Shown here: positions 6,191 to 15,636 of the stretch, piece after piece
How the letters are laid out: each line of letters starts with the position of its first letter
Numbering within the stretch: the first letter of the stretch is position 1
Position numbers and translations under genes: made by a program
Notes under the pieces: model-generated
What the model was told of the DNA's origin: nothing
The model's database searches: none
What the model saw: only the letters and a program-made list of their open reading frames with translations
Assembly (NCBI RefSeq): GCF_016653115.1
Contig: NZ_NHRX01000066.1
Location: 82,958-146,957, forward strand
DNA: 64,000 bases
Source of the DNA: Rhodocyclus purpureus
GTDB taxonomy: Bacteria; Pseudomonadota; Gammaproteobacteria; Burkholderiales; Rhodocyclaceae
Direction: 5' to 3'

Positions 6191-8242
6191 TCAGTCGCCG
6201 TTTGCTGTCGCGCGCGTGAAGTTGCGCGACAGTTCGTTTTGCACCTCCTGCGGTGCGAGTTCGTAGCCCCCTGCTTCAAGCACGAATTCGCTCTCGCCGG
6301 CGCAGATCGCCTTCAGCCGGGCTTCGAAGCCGTCCATTTCCGCCATCGGCACGCGTGCGCAGAGGATCATCCAGCCCGGCGCCGGGCTGTCGGTGCTGGT
6401 CAGCCGGCCGCGGCGGGTCGAGATTTCCCCGCTCACTTCGCCGAACACCGCGTCGGCGACCTTCACCTTGACGTCGAGGATCGGCTCAAGCACTTGCGGC
6501 CGTGCCGCGAGCACCGCGTCGACCAGCGCATGGCGCGCCGCGGTGATGAACGAGACTTCGTTCGAATCGACGTCGTGGTGCTTGCCGTCGGTGACGACCA
6601 CGCGCAGGTCGTGGATCGGGAAGCCGGCGAAGGCGCCTTCGCTGAGCGCCTGGCGCACGCCCTTCTCGACGGCCGGCATGTAGTTGCCGGGGATCGCGCC
6701 GCCCTTGACCTCGTCGGCGAGTTGCACGCCCAGGCCGCGTTCGAGCGGTTCGACGCGCAGGGCGACCTCGCCGAACTGGCCGGCGCCGCCGCTCTGCTTC
6801 TTGTGCCGGTAGCGCGCTTCGGCGACGGTCGCGATCGTCTCGCGGTAGGGGATCGCGGGTTTGGCGGTGTCGAGTTGCAGGTTCCAGCGGCTGGAGAGTT
6901 CTTCGAGCACGATCTTCAGGTGTTGCTCGCCGAGCCCGCGCACGACCGTGTTCCGGCTACGCGCGTCGTAGCTGACTTCGAGGCAGGGATCCTCGTCGGT
7001 GAGCCGCGCGAGCGCTTCCGAGAGCTTCTGCTCGTCGGACGGCTTCTTGGTCATCAGCGCCAGGCCGAAGACCGGCTGCGGATAGGACTGCGGCGCCAGG
7101 TGGAAATGATCCTCGTCGTGCGAGTCGTGCAGCACCGCGTCGCGCTCGATCTCGTCGATGCGCGAGACCGCGCACAGGTCGCCGGGAACGGCAAGCGGGG
7201 TCTCGACCGAGTTGCGCCCCTGCATGCGCAGGAGGTGCGCGACCTTGAACGGCTTGCGCCGGTCGCCGATGAAGAGTTGCGATGCCGGCGTCACCTGCCC
7301 CTGGTGGATGCGGAACAGGCCGAGCTTGCCGCGGTAGGGGTCGTTGGTCACCTGGAAGACGTGGCCGACGACATGGCGTTCGGGGTCGAGGGTGACTTCG
7401 ACCGGGGTCGCGGCAGCGCCTTCTCCCTGCAGGAAGACGGGAGGATTGCCCTCGGTCGGGTCGGGGGCGAGCTTGCCGAGGATGTCGAGCAGTTCGCGCA
7501 CGCCGGCGCCGGTGCGCGCGGAAACGAAACAGACCGGGATCAGGTGCCCCTCGCGCAGCGCCTGCTCGAACGGTGCGTGCAGTTGCTCGGGGTCGAGCGA
7601 CTCGCCCTGTTCGAGGTATTTCGCCATCAGCTCTTCGTCGAGCTCGACGATCTGGTCAACCAGCGTGTCGTGAGCGTTGGCGACGCTGGAGAAGGCGGTG
7701 GCCGCGCCGTTGTCCGGTGCGAAGAAGCAGTCGACGACCTTGCTGCCGTCCGGGGAGGGCAGGTTGAGGGGCAGGCATTCGCGACCGAACTCGGCGACGA
7801 TGCCGTCACGGAGTGCCTCGTAATCGACGCCCTCGGCATCGATCTTGTTGATGACGATCATGCGGCACTTGCCCTTTGCCGCCTCCATCATGCGCCGGGT
7901 ACCGCTTTCGACGCCGGCGATCGCGTTGACGACGATCACGGCCGTGTCGACCGCCGGCAGGGTCGCCAGCGCGCGACCGGCAAGGTCGGGCAGCCCGGGC
8001 GTGTCGAGCAGGTTGATCCAGTGGCCGGCCCATTCGAGATGGACGAGCGCTGCGTGCAGCGAACGACCCATGGCCTTTTCCTGCGGGTCGTAGTCGGAGA
8101 CGGTGTCGCCGCGTTCGACGCTGCCGGGGGCACCGATCGCGCCGGCCGCTGCGAGCAGCGCTTCGACCAGGGTGGTCTTGCCGCTGCCGGCGTGGCCGAG
8201 CAGGTTGAGGTTGCGGATGTCATGCACCGAATTGGGGGTCAT
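6191..8242 (-). CDS. Elongation factor G-like translational GTPase
   Basis: A 683-residue EF-G paralogue. G1 is GHAGSGKTTL (residues about 16-25), G3 is DTPG, G4 is NKID; then domain II (HVFQVTNDPYRGKLGLFRIHQG), domain III (DEDPCLEVSYD), domain IV (GAGQFGEVALRVEP, GNYMPAVEKGV) and domain V. The canonical gene fusA normally sits with rpsLG-tuf in the str operon. This copy stands alone and is somewhat shorter, which points to the EF-G-like subgroup whose members act in alternative or stress translation, or may lack translocase activity. GGGAGAAG precedes the ATG at 8240-8242. It is divergent from the thioesterase gene. Confidence 0.9.
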   Translation of the reverse strand: MTPNSVHDIRNLNLLGHAGSGKTTLVEALLAAAGAIGAPGSVERGDTVSDYDPQEKAMGRSLHAALVHLEWAGHWINLLDTPGLPDLAGRALATLPAVDTAVIVVNAIAGVESGTRRMMEAAKGKCRMIVINKIDAEGVDYEALRDGIVAEFGRECLPLNLPSPDGSKVVDCFFAPDNGAATAFSSVANAHDTLVDQIVELDEELMAKYLEQGESLDPEQLHAPFEQALREGHLIPVCFVSARTGAGVRELLDILGKLAPDPTEGNPPVFLQGEGAAATPVEVTLDPERHVVGHVFQVTNDPYRGKLGLFRIHQGQVTPASQLFIGDRRKPFKVAHLLRMQGRNSVETPLAVPGDLCAVSRIDEIERDAVLHDSHDEDHFHLAPQSYPQPVFGLALMTKKPSDEQKLSEALARLTDEDPCLEVSYDARSRNTVVRGLGEQHLKIVLEELSSRWNLQLDTAKPAIPYRETIATVAEARYRHKKQSGGAGQFGEVALRVEPLERGLGVQLADEVKGGAIPGNYMPAVEKGVRQALSEGAFAGFPIHDLRVVVTDGKHHDVDSNEVSFITAARHALVDAVLAARPQVLEPILDVKVKVADAVFGEVSGEISTRRGRLTSTDSPAPGWMILCARVPMAEMDGFEARLKAICAGESEFVLEAGGYELAPQEVQNELSRNFTRATANGD

Positions 8243-8529
8243 TGCACTTCTCCCTGGGTTTGTTTAAGTCCTCAGACGAAGTTTCCACCCGCGCGGCTGC
8301 GAAGGCAATCCATCGTTCCCGCGCCTGTCCGCTCAGGCCCGGACTTATTCGTGCATTCAGTCACTTGCAATTGCAGCAGCCGCTGCCGGCGGACCCGGCC
8401 GCGAGGACATTGCGCACGCCTCACCTGCCGGATCCAGCACTCACAGCACGTTTCCTGAACGAAATAGAATACGGGACCGTCTCGATGTCATCGACGATCA
8501 CTTCATTCACCCCTTGCGACTCATCGACC

Positions 8530-8970
8530 ATGGCCCGCATCCGCATCGAACTTCCCGACAGCTTTCCGTTCTCGACCGAGATTCCCTTGCTGATCGGACA
8601 CATCAACTACGGCAATCATCTCGACAACGCGCAGGTGCTGGCGCTCGTCTCCGAAGCGCGCATGCGCTTCTTCAAGTCGCTCGGCTACAGCGAACTCGAC
8701 ATCGATGGACTCGGCATCGTCGTCGCCGATGCCGCCGTGCAGTATCGGTCGGAGGCATTCCACGGCGAGCTCATGGTCGTCTCCATGGGCGCCGGCGACT
8801 TCCACGAGCACGGCTGCGACCTTGTCTGGCGGCTGCACGAGAAGGAGAGCGCTCGCGAAGTCGCCCGCGGCAAGACCGGGATCGTCTTCTTCGATTATCA
8901 GCTGCGCAGGAAGGCCGCCGTTCCGGAAGGGTTCCGCCGGCGTTTCCCTTCCGCGATTCCGGCCGCTTGA
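8530..8970 (+). CDS. Acyl-CoA thioesterase, hot-dog fold
   Basis: A 146-residue protein from MARIRIELPDSFPFSTEIP. The core GHINYGNHLDNAQVLALVSEARMRF is the 4HBT-type hot-dog helix with its catalytic-region acidic residue, so hydrolysis of an acyl-CoA or related thioester is expected. The open frame extends upstream to 8242, but that part reads as non-coding sequence and the family match begins at ATG 8530; an alternative is ATG 8485. No strong ribosome site is visible for either. It is transcribed away from the EF-G-like gene. Confidence 0.8.
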   Translation: MARIRIELPDSFPFSTEIPLLIGHINYGNHLDNAQVLALVSEARMRFFKSLGYSELDIDGLGIVVADAAVQYRSEAFHGELMVVSMGAGDFHEHGCDLVWRLHEKESAREVARGKTGIVFFDYQLRRKAAVPEGFRRRFPSAIPAA

Positions 8971-9001
8971 ACCGGCGGCACGCAGCCGGAGCGCGCCAGG
9001 G

Positions 9002-9358
9002 CTAGGGGCGCGCCGGGACCGGTTCCCAGCCCTCTGGGCAGACCTGCGCCCAGGGGTGGTAGGCCCCTGCCGAGCGGCAGTAGTACCACATCGGCAGTGG
9101 CGGTGGCGTCGGGGTGGCATACACCGGCGGCGGTGCGGGTCGCTGCACCGCCCAGGCGCTCGCTGCCGCAGCACCGACACCGAGCAGCACCAGCGGGGCG
9201 ACCCAGTTGCCGCCGCCGTGGTGGTGTCTGTACGCATTTCCGTACATGTGTCCGTGCATGTGGCCGTGGCGCATCGGGTGGCCGTAGGGGCCGGCGACGG
9301 CGCTGCTGCTGACGGCGATCAGCACGGTGGCCAGGACGGAATTGACGAACTTTTTCAT
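9002..9358 (-). CDS. His-rich secreted protein
   Basis: 118 residues from MKKFVNSVLATVLIAVSSSAVAG, a Sec signal peptide with GAGGAG upstream; the longer frame to 9412 is not needed. A His/Met/Gly stretch follows (HPMRHGHMHGHMYG, RHHHGGGNW), then a hydrophobic segment (WVAPLVLLGVGAAAASAWAV), a proline-rich linker and the tail WYYCRSAGAYHPWAQVCPEGW. That two-cysteine tail is common in small exported proteins of Gram-negatives, where its role is unknown. The His cluster suggests metal binding. Confidence 0.75.
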   Translation of the reverse strand: MKKFVNSVLATVLIAVSSSAVAGPYGHPMRHGHMHGHMYGNAYRHHHGGGNWVAPLVLLGVGAAAASAWAVQRPAPPPVYATPTPPPLPMWYYCRSAGAYHPWAQVCPEGWEPVPARP

Positions 9359-9500
9359 GCGCTCCTCGTTTGTGCGCTCACTGTGCGCATCCATGTCCGG
9401 ATAACGCACCAACGAGGTCGCCGCCGACCGCGAGATGTAACAGATCGTCTCCGCCGGCTTCGCTCTTCACGAGGTCGGACATTTCCGGCAGCGGGCTCGC

Positions 9501-9529
9501 AAAAAAAGGGGACGTTGGCCGTCCCCTTT
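9501..9529 (-). terminator. Terminator of the min operon
   Basis: AAAGGGGACG at 9505-9514 pairs with CGTCCCCTTT at 9520-9529 around TTGGC. On the minus strand the stem is followed by a run of T (A run 9501-9507), as expected after minE. Confidence 0.8.
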
Positions 9530-9563
9530 CCTGAAAACCCTTCCGTTCTGGCCGGAGTGTCGA

Positions 9564-9830
9564 TCAGCGCGGCCTTTCGTGCTCCGGGAGCACGATGTTC
9601 ACTTCGAGCACTTCGAAGTTGCCCTTCTTCTCGCGTGCCACCTTGATGTCGTCGGCGTTGACCGAGACGTATTTGGAAATCACCGCCAGCAACTCCTGCT
9701 GCAGGGCCGGCAGGAAATCGGGCGCGCTGGTCTGCTCGGCGCGTTCGTGGGCGATGATCAGTTGCAGGCGCTCCTTGGCGATCGGGGCGCTTTTGGGCTT
9801 GTTACCGAAAATCAGTGAAAAGAGGGACAT
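9564..9830 (-). CDS. minE: Cell division topological specificity factor MinE
   Basis: 88 residues, the usual length. An N-terminal membrane-binding start (MSLFSLIFG) precedes the MinD-contact helix ([13 protein letters not shown]) and the dimer domain ([26 protein letters not shown]). MinE stimulates MinD ATPase at the membrane and drives pole-to-pole oscillation, keeping the division septum at mid-cell. It lies three bases after minD and is the last gene of minCDE. Confidence 0.97.
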   Translation of the reverse strand: MSLFSLIFGNKPKSAPIAKERLQLIIAHERAEQTSAPDFLPALQQELLAVISKYVSVNADDIKVAREKKGNFEVLEVNIVLPEHERPR

Positions 9831-9833
9831 GGC

Positions 9834-10649
9834 CTACTTCCCTCCGAACAGGCGCTTGAACAGTCCGGGTTTCTCGTAGTCGACGAAACGCAAGGGAAGG
9901 TCTTCGCCCAGGAAACGGGCGACCACGTCCTTGTAAGCTTCGGCGACGTCGGTGCCGCTCTCGTGGATCACCGGCGTGCCCTGGTTGGAGGCTTGCAGGA
10001 CCACGTCCGACTCGGGAATGACGCCGATCATCGGCACGCGCAGGATTTCCTCGATGTCCTTGTACGACATCATTTCGCCGTCGGTCACCCGCTTCGGCGA
10101 GTAGCGGGTGATCAGCAGGTGTTCCTTGACCGGCTCGCCGCCTTCCCTGGCGCGCCGGGATTTCGCCTGGAGGATGCCGAGGATGCGGTCGGAGTCGCGC
10201 ACCGAGGCGACTTCCGGGTTGGAGACGACGAGCGCCTCGTCGGCGAAGGTCAGGGCCATCACCGCGCCACGCTCGATGCCGGCGGGGGAGTCGCAGACCA
10301 CGTACTCGAAGCCCATCTGTTCGAGTTCCTTGAGCACCCCCTCGACACCCTCTTCGGTGAGCGCGTCCTTGTCGCGCGTCTGCGAGGCAGGCAGCACGAA
10401 CAGGTTCTCGCAATGCTTGTCCTTGATCAGCGCCTGGCTGAGGTTGGCTTCGTTGTGCAGTACGTTGACGAGGTCATAGACGACGCGCCGCTCGCAGCCC
10501 ATGATCAGGTCGAGATTGCGTAGACCCACGTCAAAGTCGATCACGGCGGTCTTGAAGCCGCGCAGGGCGAGGCCAGTTGCAAAACTGGCGCTGGTGGTGG
10601 TCTTGCCGACGCCGCCCTTGCCCGAGGTCACAACGATGATGCGCATCAC
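9834..10649 (-). CDS. minD: Septum site-determining ATPase MinD
   Basis: 271 residues. The deviant Walker A SGKGGVGKTT is at residues about 9-18 and FDVGLRNLD follows. The C-terminal amphipathic membrane-targeting helix KPGLFKRLFGG is present. ATP-bound MinD dimerises on the inner membrane, recruits MinC to block FtsZ, and is released by MinE. It is preceded by minC (71 bases apart) and followed by minE. Confidence 0.97.
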   Translation of the reverse strand: MMRIIVVTSGKGGVGKTTTSASFATGLALRGFKTAVIDFDVGLRNLDLIMGCERRVVYDLVNVLHNEANLSQALIKDKHCENLFVLPASQTRDKDALTEEGVEGVLKELEQMGFEYVVCDSPAGIERGAVMALTFADEALVVSNPEVASVRDSDRILGILQAKSRRAREGGEPVKEHLLITRYSPKRVTDGEMMSYKDIEEILRVPMIGVIPESDVVLQASNQGTPVIHESGTDVAEAYKDVVARFLGEDLPLRFVDYEKPGLFKRLFGGK

Positions 10650-10720
10650 GGAATTGTTCTCCGATGTAAAAAACAGATATTGAATATGAAGCGAACTTTA
10701 ACTCGCAATGCGGCTTACGT

Positions 10721-11527
10721 TCAATCAAGCTTCATGGTCTCCAGCAGCAGACTGTTGCCGTCGGCGTCCAGGCTGACGTGTACGGCCTGTCCGGCCAGTT
10801 GCTCGGGAACCCCCGTCTCGAAGGTGCGATAAACACCGGCGACCGAGATCAGCTCGGGCTCGAAGCGCGTGCTGAAGATGCGCGCGTCGTGGTCGCCACT
10901 GGCGCCGGCGAGCGCACGTCCGCGCAGCGGCGCGTAAACATGAATGTTGCCGTCGGCGATGACCTCGGAACCGGCGTTGACCGCGGCGAGGACGACGAGG
11001 TCGCCACCGCGCGCATAAACGCGCTGGCCCGAGCGCAAGGGGCGATCGACCACCATCGTCGTCCTGGCCGCGGGAACGGCTGCCGCGAGCGGGGGTTCGC
11101 TCGCGCTCGCGGCGGGAGCAGTTACGGGCGCCGCGACGCTGCTGGCGGGCGCTGCGGCAGGGACGGCCTCTTCCTCATCCGCGACTGCCGGCGACTCGCT
11201 GCGCGCGCGCGCGTCGCTCGGGAAGACCGCGAGATGCGCGGCCAGTGCCGATTTCTGGAGCGACTCGCTGCCGCCGCGGACGCCGATCAGCTTAAGACCC
11301 TTGCCCGCGAAGCATTCCCGGATGACTTTCCAGTCGGCTCGCTCCGCGTCGCCGACCTGGGAGAGGTCGATCAGGCCAGCGTCGCCGTCAAAAAAATCGC
11401 TGTCACCGAAGATCTTCTGCGCCTCGTCGCGCAGCGCCTGTGCCTCCAGGCTGCGCACGGTGATGATGATCACGGGGACCGTGCTGCCCTTGAATTCGAT
11501 CAGTTTTTGCGGCTTGGTGTTTTTCAT
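10721..11527 (-). CDS. minC: Septum site-determining protein MinC
   Basis: 268 residues. An N-terminal FtsZ-inhibiting domain (residues 1-110) is joined by a long Ala/Pro-rich linker (about 120-165) to the C-terminal beta-helix that binds MinD, seen in LRSGQRVYARGGDLVVLAAV, GSEVIADGNIHVYAPLRGRA and ISVAGVYRT. The linker is longer than in Escherichia coli. First gene of the min operon and divergent from norR, which starts about 220 bases away. Confidence 0.95.
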   Translation of the reverse strand: MKNTKPQKLIEFKGSTVPVIIITVRSLEAQALRDEAQKIFGDSDFFDGDAGLIDLSQVGDAERADWKVIRECFAGKGLKLIGVRGGSESLQKSALAAHLAVFPSDARARSESPAVADEEEAVPAAAPASSVAAPVTAPAASASEPPLAAAVPAARTTMVVDRPLRSGQRVYARGGDLVVLAAVNAGSEVIADGNIHVYAPLRGRALAGASGDHDARIFSTRFEPELISVAGVYRTFETGVPEQLAGQAVHVSLDADGNSLLLETMKLD

Positions 11528-11746
11528 TGAGATCTAGCGTAGCAGCCTGTTCTGCAAAAAGCGGCATCGTAGAGAAACTTTTCGTCACACGAAAGGGGAA
11601 TGCTATGCTGCTGCGCCATTTACCGGAAGAAATGATCATCGACCGGCCAGCGAATCCGGCGTCGGCATGGCGTGTGCAACTGCGCGACGCGGGCCGCGCC
11701 ATCGATTCGCCAGGCTGCCGGTCGCCTTTCGCTTATCGGGAGCTTC

Positions 11747-13327
11747 ATGCGTTTCCAGCAAGCCATCGACCGTGCGCTGTGGCAGATTGCGGTCGATCTC
11801 TCCAACACCATGCCGGGCGAGGTCCAGTTCCAGCGACTGGTCGCGGCGATCGGTTCGGTCCTGCCCTGCGACGCGGTCACGCTGCTGCACCTCGACCAGG
11901 GCACGCTGGTGCCGATGGCCAGCCAGGGGCTGGCGCCCGACCTGATGGGCAGGCGCTTCGACCCGAAAGCGCATCCGCGGCTGGCGGCGATCCTGGCCTC
12001 GTCCGACCCGGTGCGTTTCCCCGCCGACTGCGACTTGCCCGACCCGTTCGACCGGCTGCTTGCCAGCGATCCCGAACACGAGATGCCGGTGCATGCCTGC
12101 CTCGGCTGCAGCCTGCATGTCGATCGCGAACTCGTCGGCGTGCTCACCCTCGACGCGCTCGACCAGAATGCGTTCGCTCGTCTCGAAGACTCGACGGTGG
12201 CCGCCTTCGCCGCGCTGGCGGCGGCAACCCTGCGCAACGTCGCGCTGATCCGCGCGCTCGAACAGGCCAGCGAGCGCCAGCGCGCGATCGCCCGCGACCT
12301 GATGCAGGAGGCGCTGCGCCGCGAGGGTGACCTGATCGGCAACAGCCGCTCTATGCGCGAGCTGCGCCGCGAGATTGCGATGGTCGCGGCGACCGACCTG
12401 GCGGTGCTGATCACCGGCGAAACAGGGACCGGCAAGGAACTGGTCGCGCGTACCGTGCACGCGCAGTCGGCACGCAGCGAACAGGCGCTGGTCCAGGTGA
12501 ATTGCGCGGCGCTTCCCGAGTCGCTGGCCGAGAGCGAACTGTTCGGGCACCGCAAGGGGGCGTTCACCGGCGCCACGGCCGACCGCGCCGGCAAGTTCGA
12601 GCTGGCGCACGGCGGGACGCTGTTCCTCGACGAGATCGGCGAACTGCCGCTCGGCCTGCAGGCCAAGCTGCTGCGCGCACTGCAGCAGGGCGAGATCCAG
12701 CGTGTCGGCGCCGACGAGGTGATCCGCGTCGACGTGCGCATCATCGCCGCGACCAACCGTGACCTGCTGCACGAGGTCGAGGCGGGGCGTTTCCGTAGCG
12801 ACCTCTACCACCGCCTGCGCGTCTATCCGATCGCGGTGCCGCCGCTGCGCGAGCATCGCGAGGACCTGCCGGTGCTCGCCGGCTATTTCGTCGATGCGGC
12901 GCGGCACAAGCTCGGCATCGGGCGCATCGACCTGCATCCGCAGACGCTCGCCGCGCTCGCTGCCTACGACTGGCCGGGCAACGTGCGCGAGTTGGAGCAC
13001 CTGCTGCTGCGCGCCAGCCTGAAGGCTGCGCAGCGCGACCCGGAGCGGGTGCTGCTGCGTCCCGACGATCTGGCCTTGCCGGCCGAGTCGGTCAGCGCAG
13101 CGGTCGAGCCCGTGCCAGCCGGGGAGAGCGTTGCGGGGAGCGCGGAGGCCGGCGCCAGCCCGCTCGCGCTGCCGGGCGGCGGTCTGCGCGAGGCGGTTGA
13201 CGACTACCAGCGCCGCCTGATCGCTGCGGCCTTGGCCGAATGCACGAACAACTGGACGCAGGCCGCCCGGCGTCTCGGGCTAGACCGCGCCAACCTGCAG
13301 CGACTCGCACGGCGGCTGGGAATCTGA
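11747..13327 (+). CDS. norR: Nitric oxide-responsive sigma-54 activator NorR
   Basis: 526 residues. A GAF domain (about 20-180) senses NO through a mononuclear iron site in known NorR proteins; VHACLGCSL lies where that site is expected. The AAA+ domain has Walker A GETGTGKE, the sigma-54 contact loop GAFTGA and [13 protein letters not shown] Fis-type helix-turn-helix ends the protein ([20 protein letters not shown]). [11 protein letters not shown] at ATG 11747 is chosen because homology and a GGGAGC site start there, although the frame is open further upstream. The gene is co-oriented with hcp, and three GT-N7-AC sites lie between them. Confidence 0.92.
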   Translation: MRFQQAIDRALWQIAVDLSNTMPGEVQFQRLVAAIGSVLPCDAVTLLHLDQGTLVPMASQGLAPDLMGRRFDPKAHPRLAAILASSDPVRFPADCDLPDPFDRLLASDPEHEMPVHACLGCSLHVDRELVGVLTLDALDQNAFARLEDSTVAAFAALAAATLRNVALIRALEQASERQRAIARDLMQEALRREGDLIGNSRSMRELRREIAMVAATDLAVLITGETGTGKELVARTVHAQSARSEQALVQVNCAALPESLAESELFGHRKGAFTGATADRAGKFELAHGGTLFLDEIGELPLGLQAKLLRALQQGEIQRVGADEVIRVDVRIIAATNRDLLHEVEAGRFRSDLYHRLRVYPIAVPPLREHREDLPVLAGYFVDAARHKLGIGRIDLHPQTLAALAAYDWPGNVRELEHLLLRASLKAAQRDPERVLLRPDDLALPAESVSAAVEPVPAGESVAGSAEAGASPLALPGGGLREAVDDYQRRLIAAALAECTNNWTQAARRLGLDRANLQRLARRLGI

Positions 13328-13364
13328 GTTCACGCCGCGGCAAGCCGCTGGCTTGCTTTTCGGA

Positions 13365-13421
13365 GTCAATCCGACGCCGAATGAGTCGAATTGACTCCGG
13401 ATGGCCTGGAGTCAATTTGAC
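13365..13421 (+). promoter_or_regulatory. Three NorR enhancer sites (GT-N7-AC)
   Basis: Three 11-base sites share the NorR pattern: GTCAATCCGAC at 13365-13375, GTCGAATTGAC at 13385-13395 and GTCAATTTGAC at 13411-13421. NorR of E. coli and Cupriavidus binds three GT-N7-AC sites upstream of its target promoter as a hexamer scaffold. The sites end 55 bases upstream of the sigma-54 promoter. Confidence 0.8.
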
Positions 13422-13475
13422 ATGGTTTGCTTCTTGGGCGGAGAGAGTGGTTTTTAAATCAATCGCTTGCACTCC

Positions 13476-13491
13476 TGGCACGGTCCTCGCT
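13476..13491 (+). promoter_or_regulatory. Sigma-54 promoter of hcp
   Basis: TGGCACGGTCCTCGCT matches the -24/-12 consensus TGGCACG-N4-TTGCW with one change (TCGCT for TTGCT). The essential GG and GC are twelve bases apart. It lies 40 bases before the hcp start codon. Confidence 0.82.
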
Positions 13492-13531
13492 ATTGAGTTG
13501 GTGTCCTCAATCCAACCAGCAAGGAAGCATC

Positions 13532-15196
13532 ATGTTTTGTGTGCAATGTGAACAGACCACCCGCAACGTCAAGGGCGTCGCCGGCTGCAGCTTCAACAAC
13601 GGCAAGTGCGGCAAGACTGGTGAGGTTTCGGACCTCCAGGACATGCTCGTGCACCTGCTGCAGGCCGTGTCGACCTACGCCGTCGCCGCGCGCAAGGTCG
13701 GCATCGTCGATGCCGAGATCGACGCCTACGTGCCGCAGGCCTTCTTCTCGACGCTGACCAACGTCAATTTCGACGCCGAGCGCATCATCGACTTCAGCCG
13801 CCGCGCCGAAGGCTATCGCAACCAGCTCAAGGCGCGCTATGCAGCAGCCTGCGCCGAGCAGGGCATCACCCCGGAAACGCTGCCGGCCGCCGCCCACTAC
13901 CAGTTGCCCGACGCCAAGGTGGTGATGCTCTCCGACGCCCTGCAGTTCCGCTTCAACCTGCAGAAGGCCGAAGTCGGCGAGGACGTGATCGGCCTGCGTC
14001 TCCTCTCCCTCTACGGCCTCAAGGGTGCCGCCGCGTACATGGAACACGCGCGCGTCCTCGGCCAGACCGACGCCGAGGTGGCGGGGAAATTCCACGAGAT
14101 CATGGCCTGGCTGGCGACCAACCCGACCGATGTCGGCCAGCTCTTCCAGTGCTCGATGGACATCGGCCAGCTCAACTACCGCATCATGCAGATGCTCGAC
14201 AAGGGTGAGACCGACACCTTCGGCCATCCCGAACCGACCCGCGTCAACACGCAGCCGATCAAGGGCCAGGCGATCCTCGTCTCCGGCCACGACTACCACG
14301 ATCTCGAACTGATCCTGCAGCAGACCGAGGGCCGCGGCATCAACGTCTACACGCACGGCGAAATGCTGCCGGCGCACGCCTACCCCGCGTTCAAGAAGTA
14401 CAAGCACCTGGTCGGCAACTACGGCACCGCCTGGCAGAACCAGCAGAGCGAGTTCGCCGCGTTCCCGGGCAGCATCGTCATGACCTCGAACTGCATCATC
14501 GACCCGAAGGTCGGCGACTACACTGCGCGCATCTTCACGCGCAGCATCGTCGGCTGGCCGGGTGTCACGCACCTCGCCGACAACGACTTCACGCCGGTGA
14601 TCGAAGCCGCGCTGGCGCAGCCCGGCTTCACCGCCGATGCCGAGCCGGTCTATACGACCACGGGCTTTGCGCGCAACGCGCTGATGGGCGCGGCACCGGC
14701 GGTGATCGAGCAGGTCAAGGCCGGCAACATCAAGCACTTCTTCCTGATCGGCGGCTGCGACGGCATCCGTGACGAGCGCAGCTACTACACCGAGATGGCA
14801 CAGGCCGTGCCGAAGGACTCGCTGATCCTGACGCTCGCCTGCGGCAAGTTCCGCTTCAACACGCTCGAGTTCGGCGACATCAACGGCATCCCGCGTCTCT
14901 TGGACATCGGCCAGTGCAACGACGCCTACTCGGCGATCCAGCTCGCGCTGGCGCTGGCGGACGCCTTCGAGTGCGGCGTCAATGACCTGCCGCTATCGCT
15001 GGTGCTGTCGTGGTTCGAGCAGAAGGCAATCGTGATCCTGCTGACGCTGCTCTCGCTCGGCATCAAGGACATCCGCGTCGGCCCGACCGCTCCCGGCTTC
15101 CTGACGCCGAACCTGGTCGGCATCCTCAACCAGCAGTTCGGCCTGAAGCTGATCGGCTCGGTCGAGGAAGACCTGAAGGACATGCTCGCCGCCTGA
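13532..15196 (+). CDS. hcp: Hybrid-cluster protein (hydroxylamine reductase), class II
   Basis: 554 residues. The N-terminal cysteines C3, C6, C19 and C26 have the wide spacing of class II proteins, which in E. coli hold a small iron-sulfur cluster. Hybrid-cluster ligands are suggested by [44 protein letters not shown] and [11 protein letters not shown]. Hcp reduces hydroxylamine in vitro and acts as a high-affinity NO reductase in vivo, and it can also S-nitrosylate other proteins. The start at ATG 13532 has AAGGAAG upstream. The reductase partner Hcr is not adjacent. Position after norR with NorR sites and a sigma-54 promoter indicates NO control. Confidence 0.96.
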   Translation: MFCVQCEQTTRNVKGVAGCSFNNGKCGKTGEVSDLQDMLVHLLQAVSTYAVAARKVGIVDAEIDAYVPQAFFSTLTNVNFDAERIIDFSRRAEGYRNQLKARYAAACAEQGITPETLPAAAHYQLPDAKVVMLSDALQFRFNLQKAEVGEDVIGLRLLSLYGLKGAAAYMEHARVLGQTDAEVAGKFHEIMAWLATNPTDVGQLFQCSMDIGQLNYRIMQMLDKGETDTFGHPEPTRVNTQPIKGQAILVSGHDYHDLELILQQTEGRGINVYTHGEMLPAHAYPAFKKYKHLVGNYGTAWQNQQSEFAAFPGSIVMTSNCIIDPKVGDYTARIFTRSIVGWPGVTHLADNDFTPVIEAALAQPGFTADAEPVYTTTGFARNALMGAAPAVIEQVKAGNIKHFFLIGGCDGIRDERSYYTEMAQAVPKDSLILTLACGKFRFNTLEFGDINGIPRLLDIGQCNDAYSAIQLALALADAFECGVNDLPLSLVLSWFEQKAIVILLTLLSLGIKDIRVGPTAPGFLTPNLVGILNQQFGLKLIGSVEEDLKDMLAA

Positions 15197-15206
15197 TCGC
15201 CCGCGG

Positions 15207-15233
15207 TGCCTGCGGCGAGATTCGCCGCAGGCA
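15207..15233 (+). terminator. Hairpin after hcp
   Basis: A perfect 12-bp stem, TGCCTGCGGCGA and TCGCCGCAGGCA, with a three-base loop lies eleven bases after the stop. No T run follows, so the stem may stabilise the message end or terminate weakly. Confidence 0.55.
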
Positions 15234-15238
15234 GGGGC

Positions 15239-15267
15239 TTGCGCTCCCCGGCAGTCTTCTCTATAAT
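15239..15267 (+). promoter_or_regulatory. Promoter of first tRNA-Arg
   Basis: TTGCGC at 15239-15244, a 17-base spacer and a perfect TATAAT at 15262-15267, about 55 bases before the tRNA. Confidence 0.65.
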
Positions 15268-15322
15268 GCGCAGCTTCTGACGCAGCGCGAACGACAGTTC
15301 GAGCAGCAATTCAGATGGCAGC

Positions 15323-15399
15323 GCGCCCGTAGCTCAGTTGGATAGAGTACTTGGCTACGAACCAAGGGGTCGGGCGTTCGAATCGCTCCGGGCGCGCCA
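15323..15399 (+). tRNA. tRNA-Arg(ACG), copy 1
   Basis: A 77-base tRNA with acceptor arms GCGCCCG (15323-15329) and CGGGCGC (15389-15395), anticodon ACG in CTACGAA, T-loop TTCGAAT and encoded CCA at 15397-15399. A34 is normally deaminated to inosine by TadA. It is identical to the copy at 15549. Confidence 0.96.
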
Positions 15400-15410
15400 A
15401 GAAGTCTTCA

Positions 15411-15447
15411 AGCAGAAAGCCAACCGCAAGGTTGGCTTTCTGCTTTT
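15411..15447 (+). terminator. Terminator of tRNA-Arg copy 1
   Basis: A 15-bp stem, AGCAGAAAGCCAACC and GGTTGGCTTTCTGCT, with GCAA tetraloop and a following T run. Confidence 0.88.
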
Positions 15448-15479
15448 GCGCGTCCCGTATCTTGCACTCTTGATCTTGC

Positions 15480-15507
15480 TTGACAGCCGCTGCCGATGGG
15501 CTATAAT
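15480..15507 (+). promoter_or_regulatory. Promoter of second tRNA-Arg
   Basis: Consensus TTGACA (15480-15485), a 16-base spacer and consensus TATAAT (15502-15507), with a GC-rich discriminator as in stable-RNA promoters. Confidence 0.85.
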
Positions 15508-15548
15508 CCTGCCCTCTGTCACCGACGAAATCGTCCGACAGAGGCAGC

Positions 15549-15625
15549 GCGCCCGTAGCTCAGTTGGATAGAGTACTTGGCTACGAACCAAGGGGTCGGG
15601 CGTTCGAATCGCTCCGGGCGCGCCA
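15549..15625 (+). tRNA. tRNA-Arg(ACG), copy 2
   Basis: Identical in all 77 bases to copy 1, and it carries the same trailing sequence and terminator, so the unit of tRNA plus terminator was duplicated in tandem (period 226 bases). Each copy has its own promoter. Confidence 0.96.
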
Positions 15626-15636
15626 AGAAGTCTTCA

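Noticed and set aside
6239..8458. 739-codon open frame on the plus strand
   Set aside because: It runs antisense to the EF-G-like gene in the mirrored frame that GC-rich codon use keeps free of stops; its translation is rich in Asp, Arg and His with no domain.
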